DNA of 64,000 bases from Micromonospora sp. NBC_01699 (GTDB taxonomy: Bacteria > Actinomycetota > Actinomycetes > Mycobacteriales > Micromonosporaceae): contig NZ_CP109199.1 in the NCBI RefSeq assembly GCF_036250065.1, forward strand, positions 3,162,001 to 3,226,000, given 5' to 3'. Positions 1 to 7,548 of this stretch are shown piece by piece. Numbering within the stretch: position 1 is the first letter of the stretch; every line of letters begins with the position of its first letter. The notes under the pieces were generated by a model. It ran no database searches. It worked only from the letters and a program-made list of their open reading frames with translations, and had not been told where the DNA came from. The translations under genes were made by a program, and so were the position numbers.

Positions 1-834
1 CGGATCGAGGAGGTGCTGGACCTGCCGGTCGAGGGCGCCGGGGACCGGGTCCCGCCGAGCCGGTCCGGCCTGCCGGTGCTGCCGACGCCCCGCCGGCCGG
101 GCGGCGTCGCGGTCGAGTTCGACCGGGTCAGCTTCGGTTACGCGAACACCGGACCGGTGCTGCACGAGGTGAGCTTCACCGTCCCGTACGGCACCCGGAC
201 CGCGCTCGTCGGCCCGTCCGGCGCCGGCAAGTCGACCCTGCTGGCGCTGGTCGAGCGCTTCTACGAGGTGACCGGCGGCAGCCTGCGGGTCGGCGGGGCG
301 GACATCCGGGACCTGTCCCGCGACGCGTTGCGGGCCCAACTCGGCTACGTCGAGCAGGAGGCGCCGGTGCTGGCCGGCACGCTGCGGGAGAACCTGCTGC
401 TGACCGCGCCGGCCGCGACCGAGGCGCAACTGCACGCCGTGCTCGGCGCGGTCGACCTGACCCGGGTGGTGCGACGCTCCCCGCTGGGGCTGGACACCCA
501 GGTCGGGGAGGGCGGGGTGCTGCTCTCCGGCGGCGAGCGCCAGCGCCTGGCGATCGCCCGTACGCTGCTGGCGAACCCGCCGGTCCTGCTGCTCGACGAG
601 CCGACCAGCAACCTCGACGCGCGCAGCGAGGCGGCGCTGCGCCGGGCGATCGACGCGGTGGCCGCCGACCGGACCCTGGTGATCGTGGCGCATCGGCTGG
701 CCACGGTCGTCGACGCCGACCAGATAGTGGTGCTCGACGCGGGGCGGGTGGTGGCCGTCGGGCCGCACGCCGAGCTGACCCGGACCAGTCCGCTCTACCG
801 GGAACTGGCCGCGCACCAGTTGCTGGTCGGCTGA
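1..834 (+). CDS. ABC transporter ATP-binding domain (5' partial)
   Basis: This is the C-terminal nucleotide-binding domain of what is probably an exporter-type ABC transporter with a fused membrane domain. The frame is open from the first base, so the start lies outside the window. The Walker A motif GPSGAGKST is at about nt 211-237, the signature LSGGERQR follows near nt 526, Walker B LLLDEPTS near nt 589 and the H-loop histidine in AHRLATV near nt 688. The signature, Walker B and H-loop are intact, so it should hydrolyse ATP. The substrate cannot be told from this part. SecA2 follows in the same direction after about 90 bases. Confidence 0.93.
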   Translation, partial: RIEEVLDLPVEGAGDRVPPSRSGLPVLPTPRRPGGVAVEFDRVSFGYANTGPVLHEVSFTVPYGTRTALVGPSGAGKSTLLALVERFYEVTGGSLRVGGADIRDLSRDALRAQLGYVEQEAPVLAGTLRENLLLTAPAATEAQLHAVLGAVDLTRVVRRSPLGLDTQVGEGGVLLSGGERQRLAIARTLLANPPVLLLDEPTSNLDARSEAALRRAIDAVAADRTLVIVAHRLATVVDADQIVVLDAGRVVAVGPHAELTRTSPLYRELAAHQLLVG

Positions 835-922
835 GCCGCTGACCTGGGCTTCCGGCACCGGACATACCGCCCCGGCCAGCCGGGCCGCACAGTTGCGCCG
901 AAGTCGGCTACCGTTGCCGCTC

Positions 923-3217
923 ATGGGTGTGTCGACACGGTTGAAGAGCAGGTTCCGGCGTTTCTTGCAGCGGCCGGGTAGCACGGTGGATCTGGCGCCG
1001 CTGGAGAAGCTGCTGCCGGCGATCGAGGCCCGCGAGGAGGAGCTGTCGGCCCTCGACGACGCCGAGCTGACCGAGGCGGCCGGTAAGGCCGAGGACTTCG
1101 CGGAGATCTGCGCCGTCGGCCGCGAGGCCGCCCGCCGCGGCATCGACCAGCGGCCGTACGACGTACAGCTGCTCGGCGCCATGTCGCTGCTCGCCGGCAA
1201 GGTCGCCGAGATGGCCACCGGTGAGGGCAAGACCCTGACCGCCACGATCGCCGCGTACGGGCACGTCCGGCGCGGTAACGGGCCGGTGCACGTGTTGACC
1301 GTCAACGACTACCTGGCCCGCCGGGACGCCGAGTGGATGGAGCCGATCTACCGGCTGCTCGGGCTCAACGTCGGCTGGGTGACCGAGGCGTCGACGCCGC
1401 AGGAGCGCCGCGAGGCGTATGCGTGCGACGTCACCTATGTCTCGGTCAGCGAGGCGGGTTTCGACTACCTGCGCGACCAGCTCGTCACCGACATCGAGGA
1501 TCGGGTGCAGCCGAAGCTGACCACCGCGATCGTCGACGAGGCCGACTCGATCCTGATCGACGAGGCCCGGGTGCCGATGGTGCTGGCCGGCGCGGTGCCC
1601 GGCGAGCAGGACCCGGTGCACGCCGCCGCCGCGCTGGTACGCGGGCTGCGCGCCGGTGAGGACTACGAGATCGCCGACGACGGCCGGAGCGTGGCGTTCA
1701 CCACCACCGGCCTGGCCGTGATCGAGTCGAAGCTGGAGGACGTCAACCTCTACGCCGACGAGAACATGGAGCAGCTCTCGGCGGTCAACGTGGCGCTGCA
1801 CGCGCACGCCCTGCTGCACCGGGACGTGGACTACATCGTCCGCAACGGCGCGGTGGAGCTGATCGACGAGATGCGTGGCCGGGTCGCCCAGCGCCGTCGC
1901 TGGCCGGACGGCCTGCAAGCGGCGGTCGAGGCGAAGGAGGGGCTGACCGCCACCGCCGAGGGCGAGGTGCTCGGCACGATCACCGTGCAGGCGTACGTCG
2001 CGCTCTACCCGACGGTGTGCGGCATGACCGCGACCGCGGTGCTCGTCGGTGACCAGCTCCGGGAGTTCTTCTCGCTGGAGGTCGCGGTGATCCCGCCGAA
2101 CACCCCGTGTGTCCGGGTGGACGAGCCGGACCGGATCTACGCCACCCGGGCCGAGAAGGAAGAGGCCCTGGTCACCGAGATCAAGAAGGCTCACGAGACG
2201 GGCCGCCCGGTGCTGGTCGGCACGCTCGACGTCAAGGAGTCGGAGAGCCTGTCCAAGGCGCTGCTCGCCGCCGACGTGCCCTGTCTGGTGCTGAACGCGA
2301 AGAACGACGCCGAAGAGGCGGCGATCATCGCCGAGGCCGGCGCGTACGGTGCCGTCACCGTCTCCACCCAGATGGCCGGTCGGGGTGTCGACATCCGACT
2401 CGGCGGCAGCGAGCAGACCGACCGGGACCGGGTCGCCGAACTCGGCGGTCTGTACGTCATCGGCAGCGGCCGGCACGACAGCCGCCGGGTCGACGACCAG
2501 CTCCGTGGCCGGGCCGGTCGACAGGGTGACCCCGGTCGGTCGGAGTTCTTCGTCAGCCTGGAGGACGAGCTGGTCCTGCGGCACGCCTCGGACGCCATCC
2601 CGCCGTCGCCGAAGATGAACGCCGACGGTCTGGTCCAGGACGAGCAGGTCGACTTCGCCGTCGAGCACGCGCAGCGGGTCGCGGAGGGCGTCAACCACGA
2701 GATCCACCGCAACACCTGGCGGTACAGCGTGGTGATCGAGCAGCAGCGCAAGGCGCTGGCCGAGCGCCGCGAGCGATTGCTGAACAGCGACGTGGCGGCC
2801 GACATGCTGAAGGGCCGGTTCCCGGAGGAGACCGGCGAGATCGACCCGGAGGTGCTCTCCCGGGCCGCCCGGTCGATCGCGCTCTACCACCTCGACCGGC
2901 TCTGGGCCGAGCACCTGGCCGAGCTCTCCGAGGTCCGCGAGGGCGTACACCTGCGCGCCCTGGGCCGGTTGGACCCGCTCGACGAGTTCCACCGGGCGGC
3001 GGTGCCGGCGTTCACCGCCCTGGTGCCGGAGATCGAGACGCGGACCGTGGCGACCTTCGAGGAGAGCGAGATCGGCGACGACTGGCAGCCGGACGAGTCC
3101 GAGCTGGTCCGGCCGAGCGCCACCTGGACGTACCTGGTCCACGACAACCCGTTCGGCTCGGAGCTGGACCGCCTGATCGCCGCCGTCGGCCGCCGGCTCA
3201 CCGCCGCCTCCCGCTGA
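923..3217 (+). CDS. secA2: Accessory Sec translocase ATPase SecA2
   Basis: This is a SecA-family motor ATPase that pushes preproteins through SecYEG. At 764 residues it is shorter than housekeeping SecA (about 900-980) and lacks the C-terminal zinc-binding tail, which fits the SecA2 paralogue of actinobacteria. Walker A is MATGEGKT (about residues 96-103), followed by VNDYLARRDAE, the DEAD-type box VDEADSILIDEA, and QMAGRGVDIRLGG with DDQLRGRAGRQGD in the second motor domain. The ATG at 923 (MGVSTRLKSRF) is preferred over an in-frame TTG at 893 because it begins the conserved N-terminus. A strong hairpin follows the stop. Confidence 0.93.
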   Translation: MGVSTRLKSRFRRFLQRPGSTVDLAPLEKLLPAIEAREEELSALDDAELTEAAGKAEDFAEICAVGREAARRGIDQRPYDVQLLGAMSLLAGKVAEMATGEGKTLTATIAAYGHVRRGNGPVHVLTVNDYLARRDAEWMEPIYRLLGLNVGWVTEASTPQERREAYACDVTYVSVSEAGFDYLRDQLVTDIEDRVQPKLTTAIVDEADSILIDEARVPMVLAGAVPGEQDPVHAAAALVRGLRAGEDYEIADDGRSVAFTTTGLAVIESKLEDVNLYADENMEQLSAVNVALHAHALLHRDVDYIVRNGAVELIDEMRGRVAQRRRWPDGLQAAVEAKEGLTATAEGEVLGTITVQAYVALYPTVCGMTATAVLVGDQLREFFSLEVAVIPPNTPCVRVDEPDRIYATRAEKEEALVTEIKKAHETGRPVLVGTLDVKESESLSKALLAADVPCLVLNAKNDAEEAAIIAEAGAYGAVTVSTQMAGRGVDIRLGGSEQTDRDRVAELGGLYVIGSGRHDSRRVDDQLRGRAGRQGDPGRSEFFVSLEDELVLRHASDAIPPSPKMNADGLVQDEQVDFAVEHAQRVAEGVNHEIHRNTWRYSVVIEQQRKALAERRERLLNSDVAADMLKGRFPEETGEIDPEVLSRAARSIALYHLDRLWAEHLAELSEVREGVHLRALGRLDPLDEFHRAAVPAFTALVPEIETRTVATFEESEIGDDWQPDESELVRPSATWTYLVHDNPFGSELDRLIAAVGRRLTAASR

Positions 3218-3254
3218 CCGGCGCGAGGAACCCCGCTTCTCGTTGATCGTGTCC

Positions 3255-3291
3255 GAGGCCCCGCCAACCGCAGGTCGGTTGGCGGGGCCTC
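3255..3291 (+). terminator. Rho-independent-type hairpin after secA2
   Basis: A perfect 16-bp inverted repeat (3255-3270 with 3276-3291) with a 5-nt loop lies 38 bases after the secA2 stop. It is followed by CACCCTTTTG, a short T-run. It separates secA2 from the next gene. Confidence 0.8.
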
Positions 3292-3303
3292 ACCCTTTTG
3301 TCG

Positions 3304-3329
3304 GTTTGATCCTCGGCCCACCGGGGTAG
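3304..3329 (+). promoter_or_regulatory. SigB/SigF-like promoter (GAF-ANTAR gene)
   Basis: GTTT (3304-3307), 16 bases, then GGGTAG (3324-3329). This matches the GTTT-N14-16-GGGTA pattern of actinobacterial general-stress sigma factors. It ends 36 bases before the small leader ORF of the GAF-ANTAR gene. It is one of six such sites in the window, each upstream of a gene start. Confidence 0.5.
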
Positions 3330-3365
3330 TAGGGCGGGTCCGATCAGGTGGGGGAAGGGCGAGAC

Positions 3366-3437
3366 ATGACCGAGGCGATGCAACCGGCGGGGCGTGCCGC
3401 GCGGCACGCGGTGGTGGTCTGGGCCCCGGCCCGGTGA
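3366..3437 (+). CDS. Putative 23-codon leader ORF coupled to the GAF-ANTAR gene
   Basis: An ATG at 3366 preceded by a strong purine-rich RBS (GGGGGAAGGG) opens a 23-codon frame beginning MTEAMQPAGR. Its TGA (3435-3437) overlaps the GTG start of the next gene as GTGA. This is either a short upstream peptide that couples translation, or the true N-terminus of the downstream gene separated by one frameshift. The good RBS belongs to this ATG; the GTG at 3434 has none of its own, which favours coupling or a frameshift. The peptide resembles nothing I recognise. Confidence 0.45.
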   Translation: MTEAMQPAGRAARHAVVVWAPAR

Positions 3438-4177
3438 ACCTGGAGATCCGGGCGGCGCACCCCACCGAGACGCTGGGTGTGCTGGAGACCGCCGCCCTGC
3501 TGCGCGAACTGACCGCCGGGCTGATCGGGAGCAACGACTTCGACGATGCCCTGGAGCGACTCGTGAGGACCAGCCAGCGGGCCATACCGGGGGTGACCTG
3601 GTGCGGGGTGACCGTGCTGCGGGCCGGCGCACCGGCGGCGGTGGTGGCGTCCGATCCCGCCTCCCGCACCCTGGACGACATCGAGTACGGCACCGACGGC
3701 CCGGCGCTGACCGCCATCCGGTCCCGTGACCTGGTGTACGTCGCCGACCTGCGCCGGGAGTCCCGGTGGCCGGGCTGGACCCGGCGGGCGCGGGCGCTCG
3801 GCGTACGGGCGGTGATCTCGGCCCCGGTCGACGTGGACGACCACGTGCTCGGGGCGATCAACCTCTACTCCCGCGAGCCGGAGGCGCTCAGCGAGCAGCG
3901 GCAGGTGACCGCGATGCTGCTCGCCGAGCACGCGGGGCTGCTGCTCGCCTCGGTGCGCGACCGGGTCCGGCAGCACGCGCTCGCCGGTGACCTGGACCGG
4001 ACGCTGGCCAACGGTGAGCTGGTCGGACAGGCGATCGCGGTGATCATGACGGAACGGGGGTGTTCCGCGCCGGAGGCGTTGCAGGTGCTTCGGCGGACCT
4101 CGGGCACCCTGTCGATTCCACTGCGCGAGGTGGCCGAGCGGCTGGTCCGATCGCTGGCCCGGTCGCGTACGTCGTGA
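3434..4177 (+). CDS. GAF and ANTAR domain regulator
   Basis: This is a 247-residue signalling protein. Residues about 20-165 form a GAF-type sensory domain. Residues about 185-243 form an ANTAR RNA-binding domain, recognisable from GQAIAVIMTERGCSAPEAL and the following LRRTSGTLSIPLREVAERLV. ANTAR proteins act on nascent mRNA as antiterminators, usually by binding paired hairpins. There is no histidine kinase or receiver domain, so the GAF domain is presumably the sensor. The GTG start overlaps the stop of a 23-codon leader ORF. A SigB-like promoter lies upstream. Confidence 0.88.
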   Translation: MNLEIRAAHPTETLGVLETAALLRELTAGLIGSNDFDDALERLVRTSQRAIPGVTWCGVTVLRAGAPAAVVASDPASRTLDDIEYGTDGPALTAIRSRDLVYVADLRRESRWPGWTRRARALGVRAVISAPVDVDDHVLGAINLYSREPEALSEQRQVTAMLLAEHAGLLLASVRDRVRQHALAGDLDRTLANGELVGQAIAVIMTERGCSAPEALQVLRRTSGTLSIPLREVAERLVRSLARSRTS

Positions 4178-4268
4178 CTCCCGCCGGCTGTCCGGACATT
4201 ATGGACAGTTGCCGGGGACAATCTTGCGGAATGCGTCGTACGGAGATACACAGCGTGTCGGGAACCCG

Positions 4269-4293
4269 GTTCGACGCGCTACCGTGCGGGTAG
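4269..4293 (+). promoter_or_regulatory. SigB/SigF-like promoter (DUF2231 gene)
   Basis: GTTC (4269-4272), 15 bases, then GGGTAG (4288-4293), ending 43 bases before the ATG of the DUF2231 membrane protein. It has one mismatch to GTTT in the -35 element. Confidence 0.45.
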
Positions 4294-4336
4294 GGCCTGA
4301 CGGTAGTCCATGAACGAACCGGGGAGGGTCGCCACC

Positions 4337-4852
4337 ATGGAGAGCCGTTTGCGGGTGCACGGTCATCCGATCCAACCGATGCTGGTGACCTTCCCGTTCG
4401 GGTTGTTCGTCAGCGCGGTGGTGTTCGACCTGACGTACCTGGCCGGCGGGCCGGCGTTCCTCGGCGAGGTCGGCTACTGGACGGTGGTGGCCGCGCTGGT
4501 CGCCGCCGTACTGACCGCGGGGGCGGGCCTGGTCGACCTGTGGGACGTGCCGGACGGCCGTACCCGTCGGATCGCGGTCACGTTCAACCTGGTCAACGCG
4601 GCGATGGCGGTGCTGTTCGTCTTCGCCTGCCTGGCCCGCTCCGGCTCACCCGGCTACGCCGCCACCGGTGTCCTGGTCACGGTCGAACTACTGGCACTGC
4701 TGGTCGGCGCCGTCGGCGTCTGGCTCGGCGCCGCCCTGATCCGCCACTTCGACCGCCCCCGCCACGCCCCCGGCTCCCTGGACACCCTCCGCCCCGACTT
4801 CGAGCCCGCCCCTGCACCCCACCCCGCCCCCAGACCGACCCTCTTTCCCTGA
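4337..4852 (+). CDS. DUF2231 family membrane protein
   Basis: This is a 171-residue integral membrane protein beginning MESRLRVHGHPIQPML. The HPIQPML element followed by four hydrophobic helices (about 13-36, 46-68, 81-100 and 107-135) is typical of DUF2231. The C-terminal tail is Pro/Arg-rich and cytosolic in character. The ATG at 4337 is chosen because GGGGAGG sits 9 bases upstream; an in-frame ATG at 4310 has no RBS. The family's function is unknown, though it is often seen with redox or stress genes. A SigB-like promoter precedes it, which fits a stress role by inference. Confidence 0.85.
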   Translation: MESRLRVHGHPIQPMLVTFPFGLFVSAVVFDLTYLAGGPAFLGEVGYWTVVAALVAAVLTAGAGLVDLWDVPDGRTRRIAVTFNLVNAAMAVLFVFACLARSGSPGYAATGVLVTVELLALLVGAVGVWLGAALIRHFDRPRHAPGSLDTLRPDFEPAPAPHPAPRPTLFP

Positions 4853-4924
4853 AAGAGGCGCAATCCATCGCTGAATTACCACTCTTTCTCTACACGAGTG
4901 ACGGTCCCGGGTCAGGTTTCGGGA

Positions 4925-5875
4925 TCAGTGGGGGTGGGTGGAGCGGTGGGTGGCGAGGATGTCGTCGCCGAAGTCGGAGTGGGGGCGGCGGAGCACGGTG
5001 TGCGGGTGGTTGCCGTCGTCGCTGGTGTTGTCGTACTCGATCAGCAGGTCGTCGCCCTGGATCCGGTAGTAGTGGCGCTGGCCGGGGGTGGTCGGCCCCT
5101 GCCAGGCAAAGTGCAGGTCGCCGCCGGCCACCCGGACCGCCTCGCCGGCGGCCAGTTCCGCCGGCAGCCGGTCGAGGTAGAGCGCGACGAGTTGGTCCAG
5201 CATCGCCCGAGCGGACGGACCCAGGCCGCCGGCCCGCAGCCCGAGCGGCTCGATCCGGGCCTGCGCCACCGGCGAGGTGCCGCTGCGCAGGTCGTCCGGC
5301 GCCCGATCGGCGACGATCGCGGTGGCCCGACCGAGCGGGCCGATCGCGTCCAGCAACTCCCGGGCCAGGTCCTCCTCCGGTGCCAGCGGACGACTCACGG
5401 GTCGGCCGGCGTAGCTGACCCGGGCCGGGTTCGCGCCGAGGAAGACGGGGGTGGGAAAGATCCGGTCGCCGAGCACGGTCATGGTCACCGACAGGTGGTG
5501 GCCCTCGAACCGCCAGGACCAGTGGTCGTCGCGGGCCGGATCACCGAAGACGACCACCCAGTAGTCGTCACTGTGCCGGCCCCGCCGCCAGCCCTCCTGC
5601 CGGTCGAGCACCTCCTCCAGCGCGATGATCCCCATCGCCTGGGCGTACGCGTGCGGGCTCAGCGCGGTGGCGAGCAGCCGGTGCGCCGCCTTGCGGGCGG
5701 TCCGGTCGAGATCGGCGACGCAGACGCCGGGCCGGGGCCGGGGTCGGTACTCGATCCACCGCCGTTGCGCGTCGGCGTCGAACGGGTGGGCCGCGAGTTC
5801 GCGCTCCGGCCCGGCGAGCGCGTTCAGCAGGGCCGTTGCCGCGGTCCGCATCTGCCGGGGTACGGAGTCATCCAC
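4925..5875 (-). CDS. DUF3500 domain protein
   Basis: This is a 316-residue protein matching DUF3500. Visible hallmarks are WSWRFEGHHLSVTMTV, the FLGANPARV segment, HFAWQG, and a C-terminal stretch with YDNTSDDGNHPHTVLR followed by DFGDDIL. No signal peptide or membrane segment is seen. Family members are abundant in soil and marine bacteria and their reaction is unknown; the conserved His and Asp residues suggest a metal-dependent enzyme, but that is inference. The GTG start overlaps the end of the upstream 83-codon gene by 8 bases, so the two are probably translated together from one promoter. Confidence 0.85.
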   Translation of the reverse strand: MDDSVPRQMRTAATALLNALAGPERELAAHPFDADAQRRWIEYRPRPRPGVCVADLDRTARKAAHRLLATALSPHAYAQAMGIIALEEVLDRQEGWRRGRHSDDYWVVVFGDPARDDHWSWRFEGHHLSVTMTVLGDRIFPTPVFLGANPARVSYAGRPVSRPLAPEEDLARELLDAIGPLGRATAIVADRAPDDLRSGTSPVAQARIEPLGLRAGGLGPSARAMLDQLVALYLDRLPAELAAGEAVRVAGGDLHFAWQGPTTPGQRHYYRIQGDDLLIEYDNTSDDGNHPHTVLRRPHSDFGDDILATHRSTHPH

Positions 5876-6119
5876 CCGCCCTGTATACCTGGTCGCTCGC
5901 CTCGACCTCGGCCCGGGTGACGCCCTCGTCGGTGACGCCGTCGTACGCGAACACCACCATCCGGGTACCGTCCAGGGACTGCTCCCGGTCGGTACGCAGG
6001 TAGCGCTGGACCAACCCGTCGATCTCCAGCTCGACGCTGGACGCGTCGTCGGCGGTGAACAGCGTGCCGTCCCGGGGCCCGCCGACGAGCAGGGCGTCCG
6101 GTGTTTTCGGGGTCGTCAT
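5868..6119 (-). CDS. Small hypothetical protein upstream of DUF3500 gene
   Basis: This is an 83-residue protein beginning MTTPKTPDALLVGGPRDGT. The GGPRDGTLF segment is seen in several small actinobacterial proteins of unknown function. It looks like a compact alpha/beta domain, with no signal peptide and no cysteines. It overlaps the DUF3500 gene by 8 bases. Its ATG lies only 10 bases after a SigB-like -10 element, so the transcript may be nearly leaderless. Confidence 0.7.
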   Translation of the reverse strand: MTTPKTPDALLVGGPRDGTLFTADDASSVELEIDGLVQRYLRTDREQSLDGTRMVVFAYDGVTDEGVTRAEVEASDQVYRAGG

Positions 6120-6128
6120 GGCCGGCGG

Positions 6129-6153
6129 CTACCCGCCGTGCGCCCGGCCAAAC
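6129..6153 (-). promoter_or_regulatory. SigB/SigF-like promoter (DUF3500 operon)
   Basis: Read on the minus strand: GTTT (6153-6150), 15 bases, then GGGTAG (6134-6129). The ATG of the first gene is at 6119, which would leave a leader of only a few bases. Confidence 0.5.
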
Positions 6154-6204
6154 GCCTCCGACGCCACACCGGTTGACTCGCGTCGGTCGCGTCGGTCGAC
6201 CCGA

Positions 6205-6597
6205 TCAGTCGCGTTGGAGCAGGGCGAGCATGTCGGGGAGTTCGAAGAACCGGGCCGTGTCGATCGCCGACGGGCCGCCGTGGGTGGGATCGGCACCGGC
6301 GGCCAGCAGGGCGGTGACGATCTCGGTGGAGCGTCGGAAAACCGCCGCGGCGAGTGCCGTCTGTCCCCGGTCGTTGGTCCGGGCCGGGTCGGCGCCGTGG
6401 CTCAGCAGCGCGGCGACGGTCTCCGGATGCGCGTGGTACGCGGCCAGGATCAGCAGCGTGTCGCCCTTGTCGTTGGTCAGGTCGACCGGCAGCCCGGCTG
6501 CCACGTTGCCGATCAGTTCGGTTGTCTGTCCCTCGCGTGCGAGGTCGAACATCCGGTGCGCGAACGCCAACGTCTCCTGGTCCAGTTCCTCGGCCAT
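6205..6597 (-). CDS. Ankyrin repeat protein
   Basis: This is a 130-residue protein made almost entirely of ankyrin repeats. Three to four helical repeats are visible: DKGDTLLILAAYHAHPETV, DRGQTALAAAVFRRSTEIV and a final one ending in PDMLALLQRD, each preceded by a GADP-type turn. It has no signal peptide or other domain. Ankyrin repeats bind proteins, so this is likely a small cytosolic interaction partner whose target is not visible in the neighbourhood. The ATG at 6597 gives a complete N-terminal cap helix. Confidence 0.88.
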   Translation of the reverse strand: MAEELDQETLAFAHRMFDLAREGQTTELIGNVAAGLPVDLTNDKGDTLLILAAYHAHPETVAALLSHGADPARTNDRGQTALAAAVFRRSTEIVTALLAAGADPTHGGPSAIDTARFFELPDMLALLQRD

Positions 6598-6677
6598 CCC
6601 GTCAGCTTAGGCAGGCCGGGGTCGCCGACGGCCGGCGGCCGGGGTTTCCCCGGTGCCGGCCGTCGGGTGGGGAGGGG

Positions 6678-7406
6678 TTACCGGGGCGGCAGCAGCCCCT
6701 GCATGCGCTGGATCTCGATGTTCTGTTCGGACGCCACGGAGGTGGCGATCTCCTCCACGATGAGGTCGATACCGACCTTGAGCAGGTTGACCGACATGTC
6801 GATCGCGCCCTGGTGGTGGTTGGTCATCATCTCGATGAACAGCCGGTCGAACTCCACCCCGCGAGCCGCGGTGAGCCTGGCCATCGCCTCGGGGCTCTGC
6901 ATGCCGGCCATGGTGCCGTGATCGTGGCCGCGACGCTTGTCCTCGTCCGGGTCCAGCCCGTAGGACTCAAGCCAGCCGCGCATGCGCAGGATCTCGGGCC
7001 CCTGGGTGTCCTTGATCCGCCCGGCCAGCACCTTGATCCGGGGGTCGGCGGCGCGGTCGGGCACCAGTTCGGTCATCTGTAGGGCCTGGCTGTGGTGCGG
7101 AATCATCATCCGGATGTATTCGGCGTCCATCGTGTTGTGACGCGGCGTGTTCGGCGCGATCTGTGTACCGGGGGACGCGACCGAGGCCGCCTCGCCGGGC
7201 CGGCCGGGCATGATGATCGGCGCCGCCTCGCCGCCACCGTCGCCGGTGCCGGCGGAAGGGCTGGGGGTGGTGCCGGCGGTGGCTGCGGCGGTACGGTCGT
7301 CAGTGGACGACTCGCCGGAAAGTGACCGTATGGCAGCGATTCCGCCGACCACCAGCAGTGCCACCAGGGCGACGAGGACGATCCGCCGTCGGCTTGTTCC
7401 AATCAT
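6678..7406 (-). CDS. DUF305 family protein, membrane-anchored
   Basis: This 242-residue protein has an N-terminal membrane anchor or signal (TSRRRIVLVALVALLVVGG), a low-complexity linker, then a duplicated DUF305 helical bundle. The hallmark motifs are MMIPHHSQALQM and MMTNHHQGAIDM. The paired histidines and the Met-rich character fit a ferritin-like, possibly copper-binding, extracytoplasmic domain. The ATG at 7406 is preferred because GAGGAGAGG lies just upstream; a longer frame to 7475 would lack an RBS. It is divergent from the LVIVD gene, with a CRP-type palindrome in between. Confidence 0.88.
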   Translation of the reverse strand: MIGTSRRRIVLVALVALLVVGGIAAIRSLSGESSTDDRTAAATAGTTPSPSAGTGDGGGEAAPIIMPGRPGEAASVASPGTQIAPNTPRHNTMDAEYIRMMIPHHSQALQMTELVPDRAADPRIKVLAGRIKDTQGPEILRMRGWLESYGLDPDEDKRRGHDHGTMAGMQSPEAMARLTAARGVEFDRLFIEMMTNHHQGAIDMSVNLLKVGIDLIVEEIATSVASEQNIEIQRMQGLLPPR

Positions 7407-7467
7407 CTGGCCTCTCCTCGTCGAAGATCGTCTTGGATAATAGCCACCTGGTGCGGAAGTTCCCTGG

Positions 7468-7483
7468 TGTGACATTCATCACA
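7468..7483. promoter_or_regulatory. CRP/FNR-type palindrome
   Basis: TGTGACATTCATCACA is a perfect match to TGTGA-N6-TCACA, the site bound by Crp/Fnr-family regulators. It lies in the 142-base divergent region, 62 bases from the DUF305 start and 66 from the LVIVD start. On the minus strand it lies 4-5 bases upstream of a possible ECF-like -35 (GGAAC) and TATTAT -10 for the DUF305 gene. Confidence 0.6.
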
Positions 7484-7548
7484 TCGAGGAATTGATCGAT
7501 TAGGTAAGGTCTCCAGGATCGATAACCCCTTTCGAAGGGTGCCGCCAG

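Noticed and set aside
908-3142. Long minus-strand open frame opposite secA2
   Set aside because: It is the mirror of a strongly conserved gene in GC-rich DNA, with no RBS and no protein motif. Similar long mirror frames opposite other genes were dropped for the same reason.
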